Counted from the stretch's first letter, positions 1 through 8,767 are shown. The stretch: DNA of 44,612 bases from CAZRUA01 sp964603125 (GCA_964603125.1 CAZRUA010000017.1:1-44612); one strand, 5' to 3'. Notes: generated from the sequence alone by a model not told the origin. Numbers and translations are program-made.

Positions 1-242
1 AAAAAATTAACAGAAAAGATTTGCGTCGTTTTTATTATCTAAATGAAAATTGTAACATTAAAATACAATTAATTCCCGATGAGTATTCCGTTTTCAGATC
101 GCAATATGATTCCCAAAACGACAATATGTACATATTCGCAAGAAAAGACGAAAATAAAAACGGAATGGGTGATAATAAGGACCCAATACATATTTTTTGG
201 ATTAGCTTAAAAGATCCTACAAAAGCTAAAAGATTGTATTAA
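1..242 (+). CDS. C-terminal end of an unknown protein (5' end outside the window)
   Basis: The reading frame is open from base 3, so this is the last 79 codons or so of a gene that begins before the window. A TTG at 21 is in frame but is not a convincing start because the frame continues upstream without a stop. The visible tail has a calcium-loop-like acidic run (DENKNGMGDNKDP) followed by a strand reading HIFWISLKDP, the pattern of the last blade of a beta-propeller or a PD40/WD40-like protein. That assignment is a guess from a short fragment. The next gene, ribF, starts 58 bases downstream behind its own probable promoter element. Confidence 0.5.
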   Translation, partial: KINRKDLRRFYYLNENCNIKIQLIPDEYSVFRSQYDSQNDNMYIFARKDENKNGMGDNKDPIHIFWISLKDPTKAKRLY

Positions 243-282
243 TTTAATTTCTCTTCAAAAGAATTAGTCGAACTTTTGTACG

Positions 283-290
283 TACTTTTG
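283..290 (+). promoter_or_regulatory. Probable -7 promoter element of ribF (TACTTTTG)
   Basis: A perfect TAnnTTTG box, the Bacteroidota -7 consensus, ends 10 bases before the ribF start codon. No clear TTG was found at the -33 distance. If it is used, the transcript would start within a few bases of the ATG and have almost no leader. Confidence 0.4.
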
Positions 291-300
291 CAAACCCAAA

Positions 301-1230
301 ATGCAAGTTGTTCAATCTATACAAAACTTTAAAAAAGGTAATCCTGTTATTTTAACCATAGGAACCTTTGATGGTGTGCACTTGGGGCATAAAAAAATAA
401 TTGAGCGCTTACGTAAAATTAAAGAAGCTCAAGGCGGAGAGATTGTAGTGCTTACATTTGATCCGCATCCTCGTAAAGTATTGTTTCCCGAACAAAAGGA
501 TTTAAAACTTCTTAATTCAGTAAGTGAAAAAATTGATTTACTAGAAGCCCTAGGTGTTGATACAGTTATTGTCCAGCCTTTTACGCTTGAATTCGCTAAT
601 TTAAGTTCCGAAGATTATATCAAGAGTATTTTGGTTGATCAAATAGGCGTGCAAACACTTGTTATTGGCTACGATCATCGCTTTGGGAAAAATCGTGAGG
701 GCGGGCTCGAAAAGCTAAAAGCTGTTGAAAATGATTTTGGTTTTAAAGTAGAAGAGATTCCAGCACACGATATTAATGAGGTTAATATTAGCTCAACTCA
801 AATACGTAAAGCTTTAGAATTAGGTGATTTATCAAAAGCAAACGAGTTTTTAGGGTATTCATACTTTTTTAATGGGACTATTGTTGAAGGCAAAAAACTT
901 GGACGTACCATAGGATTTCCAACGGCTAATATTAAAAACGAAGAAGCTGATAAGTTAATACCCGCAACAGGCGTGTATGCGGTAAAAGTTAGCACGGTTT
1001 ATGGTAAGCACCTTGGTATGATGAATATTGGTTATAATCCAACAACCGACACTGATAATAAAAGAAAAGTTGAAGTAAATATTTTTGACTTTGATAAAGA
1101 CTTGTACAATACTTTAGTAAAAGTGGAGTTAGTATATAAATTGCGTGATGAGAAAAAATTTGCTAACTTAGATGAATTGAAAGCTCAATTGGCAAGCGAT
1201 AAATTAAATGCCTTAAAACTACTTTCTTGA
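301..1230 (+). CDS. ribF: Bifunctional riboflavin kinase / FAD synthetase (RibF)
   Basis: Makes FMN from riboflavin (kinase) and then FAD (adenylyltransferase) in the cytoplasm. At 309 residues it has the usual length and domain order. The N-terminal nucleotidyltransferase domain (about 1-180) carries the HxGH-type motif in TFDGVHLGH near residue 24, and an SSTQIRKAL motif near residue 164. The C-terminal kinase domain (about 185-309) carries GRTIGFPTAN near residue 201 and the GVYAV strand. The ATG at 301 gives the standard N-terminus. The secreted LRR gene downstream starts inside its stop codon (TTGA), so the two are likely cotranscribed, although their functions look unrelated. The family assignment is secure. 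Confidence 0.97.
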   Translation: MQVVQSIQNFKKGNPVILTIGTFDGVHLGHKKIIERLRKIKEAQGGEIVVLTFDPHPRKVLFPEQKDLKLLNSVSEKIDLLEALGVDTVIVQPFTLEFANLSSEDYIKSILVDQIGVQTLVIGYDHRFGKNREGGLEKLKAVENDFGFKVEEIPAHDINEVNISSTQIRKALELGDLSKANEFLGYSYFFNGTIVEGKKLGRTIGFPTANIKNEEADKLIPATGVYAVKVSTVYGKHLGMMNIGYNPTTDTDNKRKVEVNIFDFDKDLYNTLVKVELVYKLRDEKKFANLDELKAQLASDKLNALKLLS

Positions 1231-1826
1231 AAATTAAATTCATCATAACTTTTGTGTTTTGCTTTTTGCTTTCATCAACTAAAGCGCAGCTTCTAGATTC
1301 GTTTACTTTAGATACTTTAACTGCTTTTACTAACCTGCAAGAAGCTTTAAAAACACCAGATAAGGTTTATAAATTAGATTTACGAAAACAAAAATTGAAA
1401 GAATTTCCTGTAGAAATTTTGAAATTTAGCAACCTACAATATTTAGATATTGGTAAAAACTCATTGAAAGAACTGCCTCAGAACATTGATACACTTCAGT
1501 ATTTACAAGTATTAATTGCTAACAAAAATAAAATTGAAAGCATACCTAGTTCGCTTTGCAAATTAAAGAACTTGAGCATTTTAAATTTAAGCAATAATGA
1601 TTTCTCTAATTTACCTGCCAACATAGGTAATTTAGAAAACCTTCAACAAATGGATCTTTGGAGTACTAATTTGGAAAACTTTCCTGAAAGTATGTCCAAT
1701 CTAAAAAAACTAAGAAGTTTAGACTTGCGTGTTATTCTTATTCCACAAGACCAACAAAATAAAATTAAAGTTTTATTACCGAATACAATTATTCATTTCT
1801 CACCTGCATGTCAGTGCAAGTGGTAG
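1227..1826 (+). CDS. Secreted leucine-rich-repeat protein
   Basis: A 199-residue protein with an N-terminal signal peptide (residues 1-20, ending TKAQ) and about five leucine-rich repeats between residues 45 and 180. Each repeat follows the pattern LxxLxLxxNxLxxLPxxIxxL, for example LNLSNNDFSNLPANIGNL. It ends in a short Cys-containing tail (CQCKW). LRR proteins of this kind usually bind other proteins; no partner can be named here. The start is TTG at 1227, overlapping the ribF stop. It is preferred because it gives a complete signal peptide directly after the start and no ATG lies nearby in frame. Translation is therefore probably coupled to ribF. The 3' end faces the enoyl-CoA hydratase gene 16 bases away. 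Confidence 0.85.
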   Translation: MKIKFIITFVFCFLLSSTKAQLLDSFTLDTLTAFTNLQEALKTPDKVYKLDLRKQKLKEFPVEILKFSNLQYLDIGKNSLKELPQNIDTLQYLQVLIANKNKIESIPSSLCKLKNLSILNLSNNDFSNLPANIGNLENLQQMDLWSTNLENFPESMSNLKKLRSLDLRVILIPQDQQNKIKVLLPNTIIHFSPACQCKW

Positions 1827-1842
1827 CAATACATTAAAACAA

Positions 1843-2619
1843 CTATTCTCCTTTAAAAACAGGTTTGCGTTTCTCTAAAAAAGCATTCACACCTTCTTTG
1901 TAATCGTATGTATTTGCAGCTTCAACTTGTGCTTCACCTTCATCCTGCAAACTTGTCAACAAATCGTTATTTGCAGCTGAATTCAACAAGCGTTTAGTTA
2001 AACCAATACCTCTAGTTGGCATGTTTGACAAAGTATCTGCAACTTTACTTGATTCTTCCATTAAACTCTCATCCGAAACAACCTTGTAAATCATTCCCAT
2101 TATTTCTGCTTCTTCTGCACTTACTTTGTCGCCTAACATCATTAATGCACTGGCCTTACCAAAACCTACTAAACGGGGTAAAATAAACGTTCCGCCACTA
2201 TCGGGTATTAAACCAATTTTACTAAAAGCTTGTATAAAACTTGAAGATTGAGCTGCTATAACCACATCGCAAGCCAAAGCAATATTAGCGCCTGCCCCAG
2301 CTGCTACACCATTAACAGCGCAAACAACTGGTTTTTCAATGTTTCTAATTTTTAAAATAATTGGGTTGTAATGTTCTTCTACAATACGTTTAATTCCAAC
2401 TCCATTTGGGTCAATTGCCTCAGCCAAATCTTGTCCGGCACAAAAAGCTTTACCAACACCTGTAAGCAAAACTGCTCTTATTCCATTATCGTTTGCAGCC
2501 TCGTCCAATGCACTATGCAAGGCTAAAGCCATTTCACGATTAAAACTATTAAACTTATCAGCGCGGTTTAGTTTTATCACTAAAACGTTATTTACTTTTT
2601 CAGATAAAATTGATGACAT
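1843..2619 (-). CDS. Enoyl-CoA hydratase/isomerase family protein, PaaG-like
   Basis: A crotonase-fold enzyme of 258 residues, the standard family length. The oxyanion-hole strands are visible as FCAGQDL (about residue 59) and GVAAGAGANIALACD (about residue 105). The active-site region reads GLIPDSGGTFILPRL, in which the Asp after Pro matches PaaG (1,2-epoxyphenylacetyl-CoA isomerase) rather than the Glu-Glu pair of classical enoyl-CoA hydratases. The C-terminus (KEGVNAFLEKRKPVFKG) is also PaaG-like. Likely substrate is an unsaturated or epoxidised acyl-CoA. No other phenylacetate genes are in the window, so the pathway is uncertain. It is a single-gene unit with its own promoter just upstream. 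Confidence 0.9.
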   Translation of the reverse strand: MSSILSEKVNNVLVIKLNRADKFNSFNREMALALHSALDEAANDNGIRAVLLTGVGKAFCAGQDLAEAIDPNGVGIKRIVEEHYNPIILKIRNIEKPVVCAVNGVAAGAGANIALACDVVIAAQSSSFIQAFSKIGLIPDSGGTFILPRLVGFGKASALMMLGDKVSAEEAEIMGMIYKVVSDESLMEESSKVADTLSNMPTRGIGLTKRLLNSAANNDLLTSLQDEGEAQVEAANTYDYKEGVNAFLEKRKPVFKGE

Positions 2620-2633
2620 GAGATTTTTTTCTT

Positions 2634-2663
2634 CAAATGTATTAATAACATTTGGGGAAACAA
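2634..2663 (-). promoter_or_regulatory. Bacteroidota-type promoter of the PaaG-like gene
   Basis: Read on the minus strand: TTG (2663-2661), a 19-base spacer, then TACATTTG (2641-2634), an exact match to TTG-N19-21-TAnnTTTG. The -7 box ends 15 bases before the ATG at 2619, leaving a leader of roughly 10 bases. Confidence 0.7.
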
Positions 2664-2726
2664 AAAAGTAGTTTATTAAGTAAATTTAGATGATAGAATT
2701 TTCACCTCCTTATAATTTATCAATAA

Positions 2727-2756
2727 AAAAACTCATCCATTTCTGAATGAGTTTTT
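2727..2756 (-). terminator. Rho-independent terminator of the large T9SS cargo gene
   Basis: A perfect 10-bp inverted repeat (AAAAACTCAT / ATGAGTTTTT) with a 10-base loop lies 20 bases past the stop codon at 2777. On the minus-strand transcript it ends in a run of U residues, as expected for an intrinsic terminator. The stem is mostly A-T, so it is weaker than the one at 8701. Confidence 0.7.
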
Positions 2757-2776
2757 AATATTATTTCAAGACATTT

Positions 2777-5700
2777 TTACTTAACCACAGTAACATGCCC
2801 AGCTATATTTTTCTTCTCCTTTTTAGCAATAGCTTTGCATTTAATTTTCCAAATATAAACGTCTTCTTGCACTATTGTACCTCCTTTTCCTTGCATTGTA
2901 CCATCCCAGCCTTTGCTTAAATCGTTGGTATAAAATGTTTGCACACCCCAACGGTCAAATATCCACATTTCGTAACTAGCTGGGTCTATTCCAATACCTA
3001 ATGGTAAAAATACATCATTACGCAAATCACCATTTGGAGAGAATGAATTTGGAACATACAATGTAAAATCTTCGTAAATAATAACTGTTTTCTCTGTTGT
3101 GTCCAAACAACCATTAACCGATTCAACAATTAACTGAACAGTATAAACTCCAACGCTATCATAAGTATAATGTGGATTTGGTAATGCACTGCTATCGCCA
3201 TAAGGCAATTGGAAATTCCAATCATAACTCACAGCTCCAGTTGATTGATTTACGAAATGAATAGTAGGATCTAGAATGGTAGCATCTATTGGGCTGAAAT
3301 CAAAATTAGCAACTGGATCTGGATGAACCACTATTTGATTAGCATAACTGAATGTATTTGTACAACCTTGTGGGTCGGTTAAATTAACTGTAATTCCGTA
3401 AGAACCCGGAATTAAATAAGTTAAGTTAGCTGCCGAATCATTATTTACAACGTTTCCTGCACCAAAATCAATAGAAACTAAACTGGTAGTTGGATTAGGA
3501 ACTACAACTACATCTCCAAGCAAAGGTGCACAGCCAATTAAAGGAGTTGAAACTGAAGTAACAATAGGTAAAGGAGTAATCGTAACATCAATTTGTCCTC
3601 TTGGACTTTCACAACCACCTAAGCTTTGTGACACATAATAACTAATTGTACCCACTGCACTTGTTGTTGGAACAGTGGCTGTGATACTACCAACCCCACC
3701 AGTTGCGTTTGTGCCATACCAATTTAAAGTAGAACCAGCTACACCAGTTGCAGTTAAAGCTGGAGCTGTTGCATTTAAACAATAAGTTAAATTAGCTGTT
3801 GCTGGAGCACTTGGTGGCGGAACAATGGTTACACTTAAAGTAGCTCTCGGGCTTTCGCAACCAGCAATAGTTTGCGACACATAATAAACACTAGATCCAA
3901 CTGTTGTTGTTGATGGAGTTGGAGCAGTTGCAGAAGCTGTACCACCAGTTGCGTTGGTTCCATACCAATTTAAAACACCACCCGCCGCAGGTGTTGCTAT
4001 TAAAGGTGTTGCAGTTGCATTTACACAATAAATAACATTCGTAGTACCCGGAGGAGGCTGATTTCCTGTGGTTACATCAATCGCCGCTCTTGGACCCTCA
4101 CAACCATTAACAGTTTGTGAAACATAATAAGTAACTAATCCTAAAACATTAGTAGCAGGCGTTGGCGCCGTCGCTGAAGCGGTTCCTCCAATTGAGCTTG
4201 TTCCATACCAATTTAAAGTTCCACCAGCACTTGGAGTAGCTGTTAATGGAACCGCTGTTGAGTTCAAACAATAAGTTAAGTTAGCCACAGTTGGCGCAAG
4301 CGGCGACGGAGTAATAACCACAACAGTAGTTGCTGTACAAACCGCTCCATTAGCTTCAGTAACAGTTACTGTATAGGTACCTCCATTTGCAGAAGTGCAA
4401 TTTAGTATAGTTGGGTTAGCTACATTAGATGTAAAACCATTCGGTCCAGTCCAAGAATAAACTGCTGCACCAACTGGTGTTGAGCTTAAACTGATAGTTG
4501 TACCTGCACAATATGGCCCTGTGTTAGCAGCTGTTGCAACACAAGTTGGTGGAGGGATACAATTTACTGGCGCTGTATAGTTTGAAGTTAAGGTACAAGC
4601 TGGTGTTGCTGAAAAAGCTGCGGTAACAATACAATTAGCGCCATTTGAACTTAAAGCACTATTAAAAGAATAGTTGATTGAAGCTGCAAAAGGTGCTGGA
4701 AAACTTTGTGGAACACCTCCGCAAGAGTTGGTTACATCCAAAGTACCAGTGGCAGGTGCATTCGTGCTATTAATTGTTCCCGAAACAGTATAACTATTAT
4801 CAACGATACTACAAGCACTTGGTGTAGAACTTACACTTGTTATGGCGCACACAGGAACACAATTTGCTGGTGCAGTATAATTTGAAGTTAGCGTACAAGC
4901 TGGAACTGCCGAGAAAGCCGCAGTAACTGTACAGTTAGCCGCATTAGAAGTTAAGCCTGTAAAGCTATAATTAATGGCTGCTGCAAAAGGAGCTGCAACA
5001 ACCTGAGGAGTTCCCCCACAAGAGTTAGTAATAGTTAGATTACCAGTAGCTGGAGCATTTGTGCTATTAACAACACCTGAAGTTGAATAAGAGTTATCCG
5101 CAGGGTTACAAGCACTGGCTACCGCAGTAACACTTGTAATTGCGCAAACAGGTGTAACGTTACAAGCTGCAGGTGCAGTGTAATTGGTTGTAAAAACGCA
5201 TGTTGGATCGGCGCTATAAGAGGCATTGATTTGGCAAGCAGCCCCATTAGCATTTAAACCGCTAAAAGTATAATTTGTAGTTGCGCTAAATGGAGCATTT
5301 GTAACTTGCGGCGCACCACCGCATGAATTGGTTATTGTTAAAGTACCAGATGTAGGAGGATTTGTTGTAGAAATAACACCTGTTGTAGAAAACTGATTTG
5401 TAGCAGGATTACACGCTCCTGGAACTGCAGTCATTGCTGTAATTGTACATAAAATATTACAGTTTGTAGCGCCAGTACTTGATCCATTTGCCGAGAAATT
5501 AATCGTACCTGGAACATCCGCATAGTTAGTTAACAAAAACATATACCATTGTCCTGCTACAGCGCCATTAATTGTTGCGGTTTCAACTGCTGCGGTTGAA
5601 TAACTACAATCTACTGTTGATGTTGCTGCAAAGTTTGTAGCACAAGCAGCTGTAAGATTTGTAAAAGGTCCCCATACAGCAAAATCAACATCAGTACCTG

Positions 5701-5956
5701 TGCCCGTTGCATCAGTTTGTGAAATATCAATTACGATGTTACCACTTGTTGAAATTTGCAGATAATACCAAGCTGGATTAGGTGTTGTCGCCAAACAATC
5801 AAATGCGCCACCATCGGCTACCCCAGTGTTATTGGCAAAAGTGTAAGCATTGCTTGTACAAAAGGGGTCTGCTGTTCCACAATTACTTCCTTGCGCAAAA
5901 ACATTTTGAAGTGCAACAAAAGAAAATAAGAATGCTAGTAAGTATTTTATCTTCAT
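2777..5956 (-). CDS. Large repeat-containing secreted protein with T9SS type-B C-terminal sorting domain
   Basis: A 1059-residue protein with a signal peptide (residues 1-22, ending VFAQ). Residues 23-165 form a domain resembling the pre-peptidase/carbohydrate-binding type (YYLQISTSGNIVIDIS). About 171-470 hold three tandem repeats of about 100 residues, each with TNSCGG, APFxAxxNYxF and NYTAP landmarks. About 475-555 hold an Ig-like domain, then three Ig-like repeats (landmarks LNWYGT and YYVSQ) to about 795. PKD-like domains follow, and residues about 965-1059 are a type-B sorting domain (VPNSFSPNGDLRNDVF ... MWIFDRWG ... GWDGT). It is expected to be exported by T9SS and to reach the cell surface or medium. 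It has the architecture of a surface adhesin; no catalytic site was seen. Single-gene unit ended by the hairpin at 2727. Confidence 0.9.
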   Translation of the reverse strand: MKIKYLLAFLFSFVALQNVFAQGSNCGTADPFCTSNAYTFANNTGVADGGAFDCLATTPNPAWYYLQISTSGNIVIDISQTDATGTGTDVDFAVWGPFTNLTAACATNFAATSTVDCSYSTAAVETATINGAVAGQWYMFLLTNYADVPGTINFSANGSSTGATNCNILCTITAMTAVPGACNPATNQFSTTGVISTTNPPTSGTLTITNSCGGAPQVTNAPFSATTNYTFSGLNANGAACQINASYSADPTCVFTTNYTAPAACNVTPVCAITSVTAVASACNPADNSYSTSGVVNSTNAPATGNLTITNSCGGTPQVVAAPFAAAINYSFTGLTSNAANCTVTAAFSAVPACTLTSNYTAPANCVPVCAITSVSSTPSACSIVDNSYTVSGTINSTNAPATGTLDVTNSCGGVPQSFPAPFAASINYSFNSALSSNGANCIVTAAFSATPACTLTSNYTAPVNCIPPPTCVATAANTGPYCAGTTISLSSTPVGAAVYSWTGPNGFTSNVANPTILNCTSANGGTYTVTVTEANGAVCTATTVVVITPSPLAPTVANLTYCLNSTAVPLTATPSAGGTLNWYGTSSIGGTASATAPTPATNVLGLVTYYVSQTVNGCEGPRAAIDVTTGNQPPPGTTNVIYCVNATATPLIATPAAGGVLNWYGTNATGGTASATAPTPSTTTVGSSVYYVSQTIAGCESPRATLSVTIVPPPSAPATANLTYCLNATAPALTATGVAGSTLNWYGTNATGGVGSITATVPTTSAVGTISYYVSQSLGGCESPRGQIDVTITPLPIVTSVSTPLIGCAPLLGDVVVVPNPTTSLVSIDFGAGNVVNNDSAANLTYLIPGSYGITVNLTDPQGCTNTFSYANQIVVHPDPVANFDFSPIDATILDPTIHFVNQSTGAVSYDWNFQLPYGDSSALPNPHYTYDSVGVYTVQLIVESVNGCLDTTEKTVIIYEDFTLYVPNSFSPNGDLRNDVFLPLGIGIDPASYEMWIFDRWGVQTFYTNDLSKGWDGTMQGKGGTIVQEDVYIWKIKCKAIAKKEKKNIAGHVTVVK
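2980..5450 (-). repeat. Two families of tandem coding repeats inside the T9SS cargo gene
   Basis: Two repeat families lie in one gene. Family one is about 300 bases times three (roughly 4550-5450), recognised by the recurring encoded sequence TNSCGG and NYTAP. Family two is about 235 bases times three (roughly 3570-4300), recognised by the encoded LNWYGT and YYVSQ. Copies are clearly similar at DNA level but not identical. The span given runs on through the PKD and sorting-domain region, which is not part of the two families. Confidence 0.7.
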
Positions 5957-6035
5957 AAAATTAAATTATTTAGTAGCCAAACATCAAAAATAATAATTTT
6001 AAACATTAATTCCTAACAAATACCTAAACAAATTC

Positions 6036-6043
6036 TACCTTTG
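6036..6043 (+). promoter_or_regulatory. TACCTTTG box at the start of the esterase gene
   Basis: A perfect TAnnTTTG -7 box ends 4 bases before the ATG at 6048. A good -33 element was not found. If it is active the mRNA would be leaderless or would begin inside the start region. Confidence 0.35.
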
Positions 6044-6047
6044 TCCC

Positions 6048-6818
6048 ATGGAATTAGCATACCGAAAATATGGGGAAAATGGGCAGCCATTAATTATTTT
6101 ACATGGACTTTTTGGGCAAAGTGATAATTGGACTAGCTTAGCCAAACGTTTTGGAAATGAAGGCTTTAGCGTTTTTACTGTTGATTTAAGAAACCATGGA
6201 TTATCCCCTCATAGTTCCGAATGGAATTACGAGGCTATGGCAAGTGATATAAAGGAATTTATCATAACACATCAATTATCAGATACAATTTTATTGGGTC
6301 ACAGCATGGGTGGAAAAGTATCCATGTTTTTTGATTTAAACTACCCTAATCAATTGAACAAACTTATTGTTGCTGATATTGCGCCAAGAGAATACAAGCC
6401 TCATCACGCTGCAGTTTTAGAGGCTTTACAAAAAGTTAATTTTGACAAAATAAAAACACGAAAAGAAGCAGAAAGTATTTTGAACGAGAACATACCAGAT
6501 TTTGGAACTCGTCAGTTTTTGCTTAAAAATATTTATTGGGAAGATTCGAATTCAGAGAAGATGAATTGGAGATTTAACCTAAAGGTAATAGCAAATCAAT
6601 ACGAAGAAATATGTGTTGAAGCACCCAGAAAAACATCAGAAACAAACACTCTTTTTTTAAGAGGGGGAAATAGCACTTACATAGGCTCGGAAGACATTGA
6701 AGATATTGCCAATCGCTTCCCTAACTACCAATTAAAAACGATTGATAATTGTGGTCACTGGTTGCACGCCGAAAAACCGGATGAGTTTTTTGATTTAGTG
6801 CTTAATTTTATCAAATAA
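6048..6818 (+). CDS. Alpha/beta-fold hydrolase, YbfF-like esterase
   Basis: A cytoplasmic serine hydrolase of 256 residues. The oxyanion-hole region reads LHGLFGQSDNW (about residue 18), the nucleophile elbow is GHSMGGK (about residue 84), an Asp follows in VADIAPREY, and the catalytic His is in CGHWLHAEKPDEF near residue 235. The HGLFG motif, overall length and the ending on DLVLNFI match the YbfF family of acyl-CoA/short-chain esterases. The natural substrate is unknown. It is divergent from the large T9SS gene and followed by an 87-base gap before the next gene. Confidence 0.9.
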   Translation: MELAYRKYGENGQPLIILHGLFGQSDNWTSLAKRFGNEGFSVFTVDLRNHGLSPHSSEWNYEAMASDIKEFIITHQLSDTILLGHSMGGKVSMFFDLNYPNQLNKLIVADIAPREYKPHHAAVLEALQKVNFDKIKTRKEAESILNENIPDFGTRQFLLKNIYWEDSNSEKMNWRFNLKVIANQYEEICVEAPRKTSETNTLFLRGGNSTYIGSEDIEDIANRFPNYQLKTIDNCGHWLHAEKPDEFFDLVLNFIK

Positions 6819-6866
6819 TTGCAAAAATCACACATTTTTAAATGAAAAATAGCAAATAAGCTTCAT

Positions 6867-6901
6867 ATTGCTTTTTTATTTGGAATAAATGTATAATTTC
6901 G
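6867..6901 (+). promoter_or_regulatory. Possible promoter of the OmpA/TPR lipoprotein gene
   Basis: A TTG at 6868-6870 precedes TATAATTTCG at 6892-6901 by 21 bases, an imperfect match to the Bacteroidota consensus. It would start transcription near 6907, which makes the upstream TTG at 6906 unlikely as a start codon and favours ATG 6936. Confidence 0.4.
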
Positions 6902-6935
6902 CACCTTGAATTCAAAACGTAATATAATTAAAATC

Positions 6936-8678
6936 ATGCAAACCAATACTTTAAAAGGATTATCGATTGCCTTAGGAGCTGCTGTTGTTTTAACAAGCTG
7001 CAACGGATTAGGTAAAATGATCAAAAAACAAAACTTAATCACCCATGAGGTTACTCCAAACCCGATGGAAATGCACGGAGATACAGTTGTTGTGACTGTA
7101 TCAGGTAAATATCCTGCAAAATTATTTGCTAAAAAGGCAGTTGTAACGGTAACTCCAGTTATTAAAATGCAAGGTGGTGGCGAAAAAACGCTAGAACCAG
7201 TTGTTTTAGTTGGTGAAAAAGCTACAGCTAGTGGTCAAAAAATTTCTTACGAAAAAGGGGGAACTTTTTCTAAGACTGCTCGTTTTGCTTATGAGCCAGG
7301 CATGAAAGTTGACAAATTAGAATTACGTGCTCAAGGAGCTGTTAAAAAGAAAACTAAAGACTTTAAACCAGTTGAAATTGCTGACGGTACAGTTGTTACT
7401 CCACTTTTAGTGCGTAACGATGAAAAAGGAATTTTTGCAAAAGATGCTTTTGTAAAGGTTACTGAAATGAACCAAGCTGCAAACGTATATTATGCAATTA
7501 ACCAAGCTACTGTTCGTCCAGCTGAGTTAAAGAAAGAAGAAGTTGCTTTATTACAAAAATTCATCAATGAAAACGTAAACAACACAATGTGGTACGATTT
7601 CAAAGGTGTTGAAGTTTCTTCATACGCTTCTCCAGATGGTGAAGAAGACAAAAATGCTAAATTAGCTGAGTCTCGTGCTAAATCTGGTTCTTCTGCATTA
7701 AATAGCGAATTTAAAAAGAACAAAAACAAAGATGTTACTTTTGGTAAAGATGCTACAACATACCAATCTAAAACAACAGCTGAAGACTGGGATGGTTTCA
7801 AAAAATTAATGGAATCTTCTAGTATTGCTGATAAAGATTTAATCTTACGTGTTTTAAGTATGTACTCTGACAACACACAACGTGAGAAAGAAATTAAAAA
7901 CATGAGCAAAACTTACAAAGAAGTTGCTGATCAAGTTTTACCAAAATTACGTCGTTCAGTTTTAACTTTATTAGTTGATAAAAAATCTCGTACTGATGAA
8001 ATGTTAAAACGTATGTCAACAACAACTCCAGATTCATTATCTATCGAAGAGTTATTGTATGCTGCAACTTTAACTGAAGATGTAAACACAAAAATGAACA
8101 TTTACAAAGCTGCTGAAAAACAAAATCCAACTGATTGGAGAGCATCAAACAACTTAGGTGTTACTTACTTATTAACTAACAAAGTTGATGACGCTAAAGC
8201 TGCTTTTGAGCGTGCTGCAAAAAATGCATCTAGCAACCCAATCGTTAACAACAACACTGGTATTATCTATGCAAAAGCTGGCGACAGAAGAACTGCAATG
8301 GATTTCTATAACAAAGCTAATGGCGCTGGAAACGAAGTTTCTTACAACAAAGGAATTGTTTTAGTACGTGATGGTAAATACACTGAAGCAGTTTCTGCTT
8401 TTGGTTCTTACAAAGGATTTAACTTAGCATTAGCTCAATTATTATCTGGTAGCGCTGAAAGCGTTAACGGTACTATTGATGCAAGTAATGAAAAAGATGC
8501 TGCTCACTCTTTCTACTTAAAAGCAATTGCTGCTGCTCGTAAAGGTGACGCTACTGCTGGTTTAGCTGCTTTAAAAACTGCTATTGAAAAAGACGGATCA
8601 TACAAAGCAATGGCTAAAGATGATGCTGAATTTATCAAATGGAGAACAAATGCTGAATTCACTGGATTGACTAACTAG
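6936..8678 (+). CDS. OmpA-related outer-membrane lipoprotein with TPR repeats, probably very abundant
   Basis: With the start at ATG 6936 the protein has 580 residues and begins with a lipoprotein signal peptide ending LTSC. Residues about 25-180 look beta-rich. The middle (about 215-250) contains SSYASPDGEEDKNAKLAESR, a signature seen in Bacteroidota OmpA-related proteins. The C-terminal third (about 385-500) has TPR-type repeats (NNLGVTYLLTNKVDDAKAAF). Codon use is strikingly uniform: Arg is almost always CGT, Leu TTA, Ala GCT or GCA, unlike the neighbours, which use AGA freely. That, its own strong terminator and its single-gene layout point to very high expression. Likely a structural envelope protein linking outer membrane and cell wall; the precise role is unknown. 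An in-frame TTG at 6906 is a less likely start. Confidence 0.75.
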   Translation: MQTNTLKGLSIALGAAVVLTSCNGLGKMIKKQNLITHEVTPNPMEMHGDTVVVTVSGKYPAKLFAKKAVVTVTPVIKMQGGGEKTLEPVVLVGEKATASGQKISYEKGGTFSKTARFAYEPGMKVDKLELRAQGAVKKKTKDFKPVEIADGTVVTPLLVRNDEKGIFAKDAFVKVTEMNQAANVYYAINQATVRPAELKKEEVALLQKFINENVNNTMWYDFKGVEVSSYASPDGEEDKNAKLAESRAKSGSSALNSEFKKNKNKDVTFGKDATTYQSKTTAEDWDGFKKLMESSSIADKDLILRVLSMYSDNTQREKEIKNMSKTYKEVADQVLPKLRRSVLTLLVDKKSRTDEMLKRMSTTTPDSLSIEELLYAATLTEDVNTKMNIYKAAEKQNPTDWRASNNLGVTYLLTNKVDDAKAAFERAAKNASSNPIVNNNTGIIYAKAGDRRTAMDFYNKANGAGNEVSYNKGIVLVRDGKYTEAVSAFGSYKGFNLALAQLLSGSAESVNGTIDASNEKDAAHSFYLKAIAAARKGDATAGLAALKTAIEKDGSYKAMAKDDAEFIKWRTNAEFTGLTN

Positions 8679-8700
8679 TCATTTCAAAATCATAAAACAA

Positions 8701-8731
8701 AAAAGCCCGAAACTTTGTTTCGGGCTTTTTT
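8701..8731 (+). terminator. Strong rho-independent terminator
   Basis: A perfect 13-bp stem (AAAAGCCCGAAAC / GTTTCGGGCTTTT) with a TTT loop, followed by more T, starts 22 bases after the stop of the OmpA/TPR gene. It is the best intrinsic terminator in the window and also has a T-run on the opposite strand. It separates this gene from the TonB receptor gene. Confidence 0.92.
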
Positions 8732-8767
8732 GTTGCAATTTTTTTGTATAAACTGCGTTAAACAAAC

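Noticed and set aside
2701..2711. A perfect Shine-Dalgarno-like sequence AAGGAGGTGAA on the minus strand.
   Set aside because: No start codon or reading frame follows at the right distance, and genes here do not use such sites. Probably chance.
6906..6935. A TTG start 30 bases upstream of the OmpA/TPR gene.
   Set aside because: It would sit at the predicted transcription start and would put ten polar residues before the lipoprotein signal.
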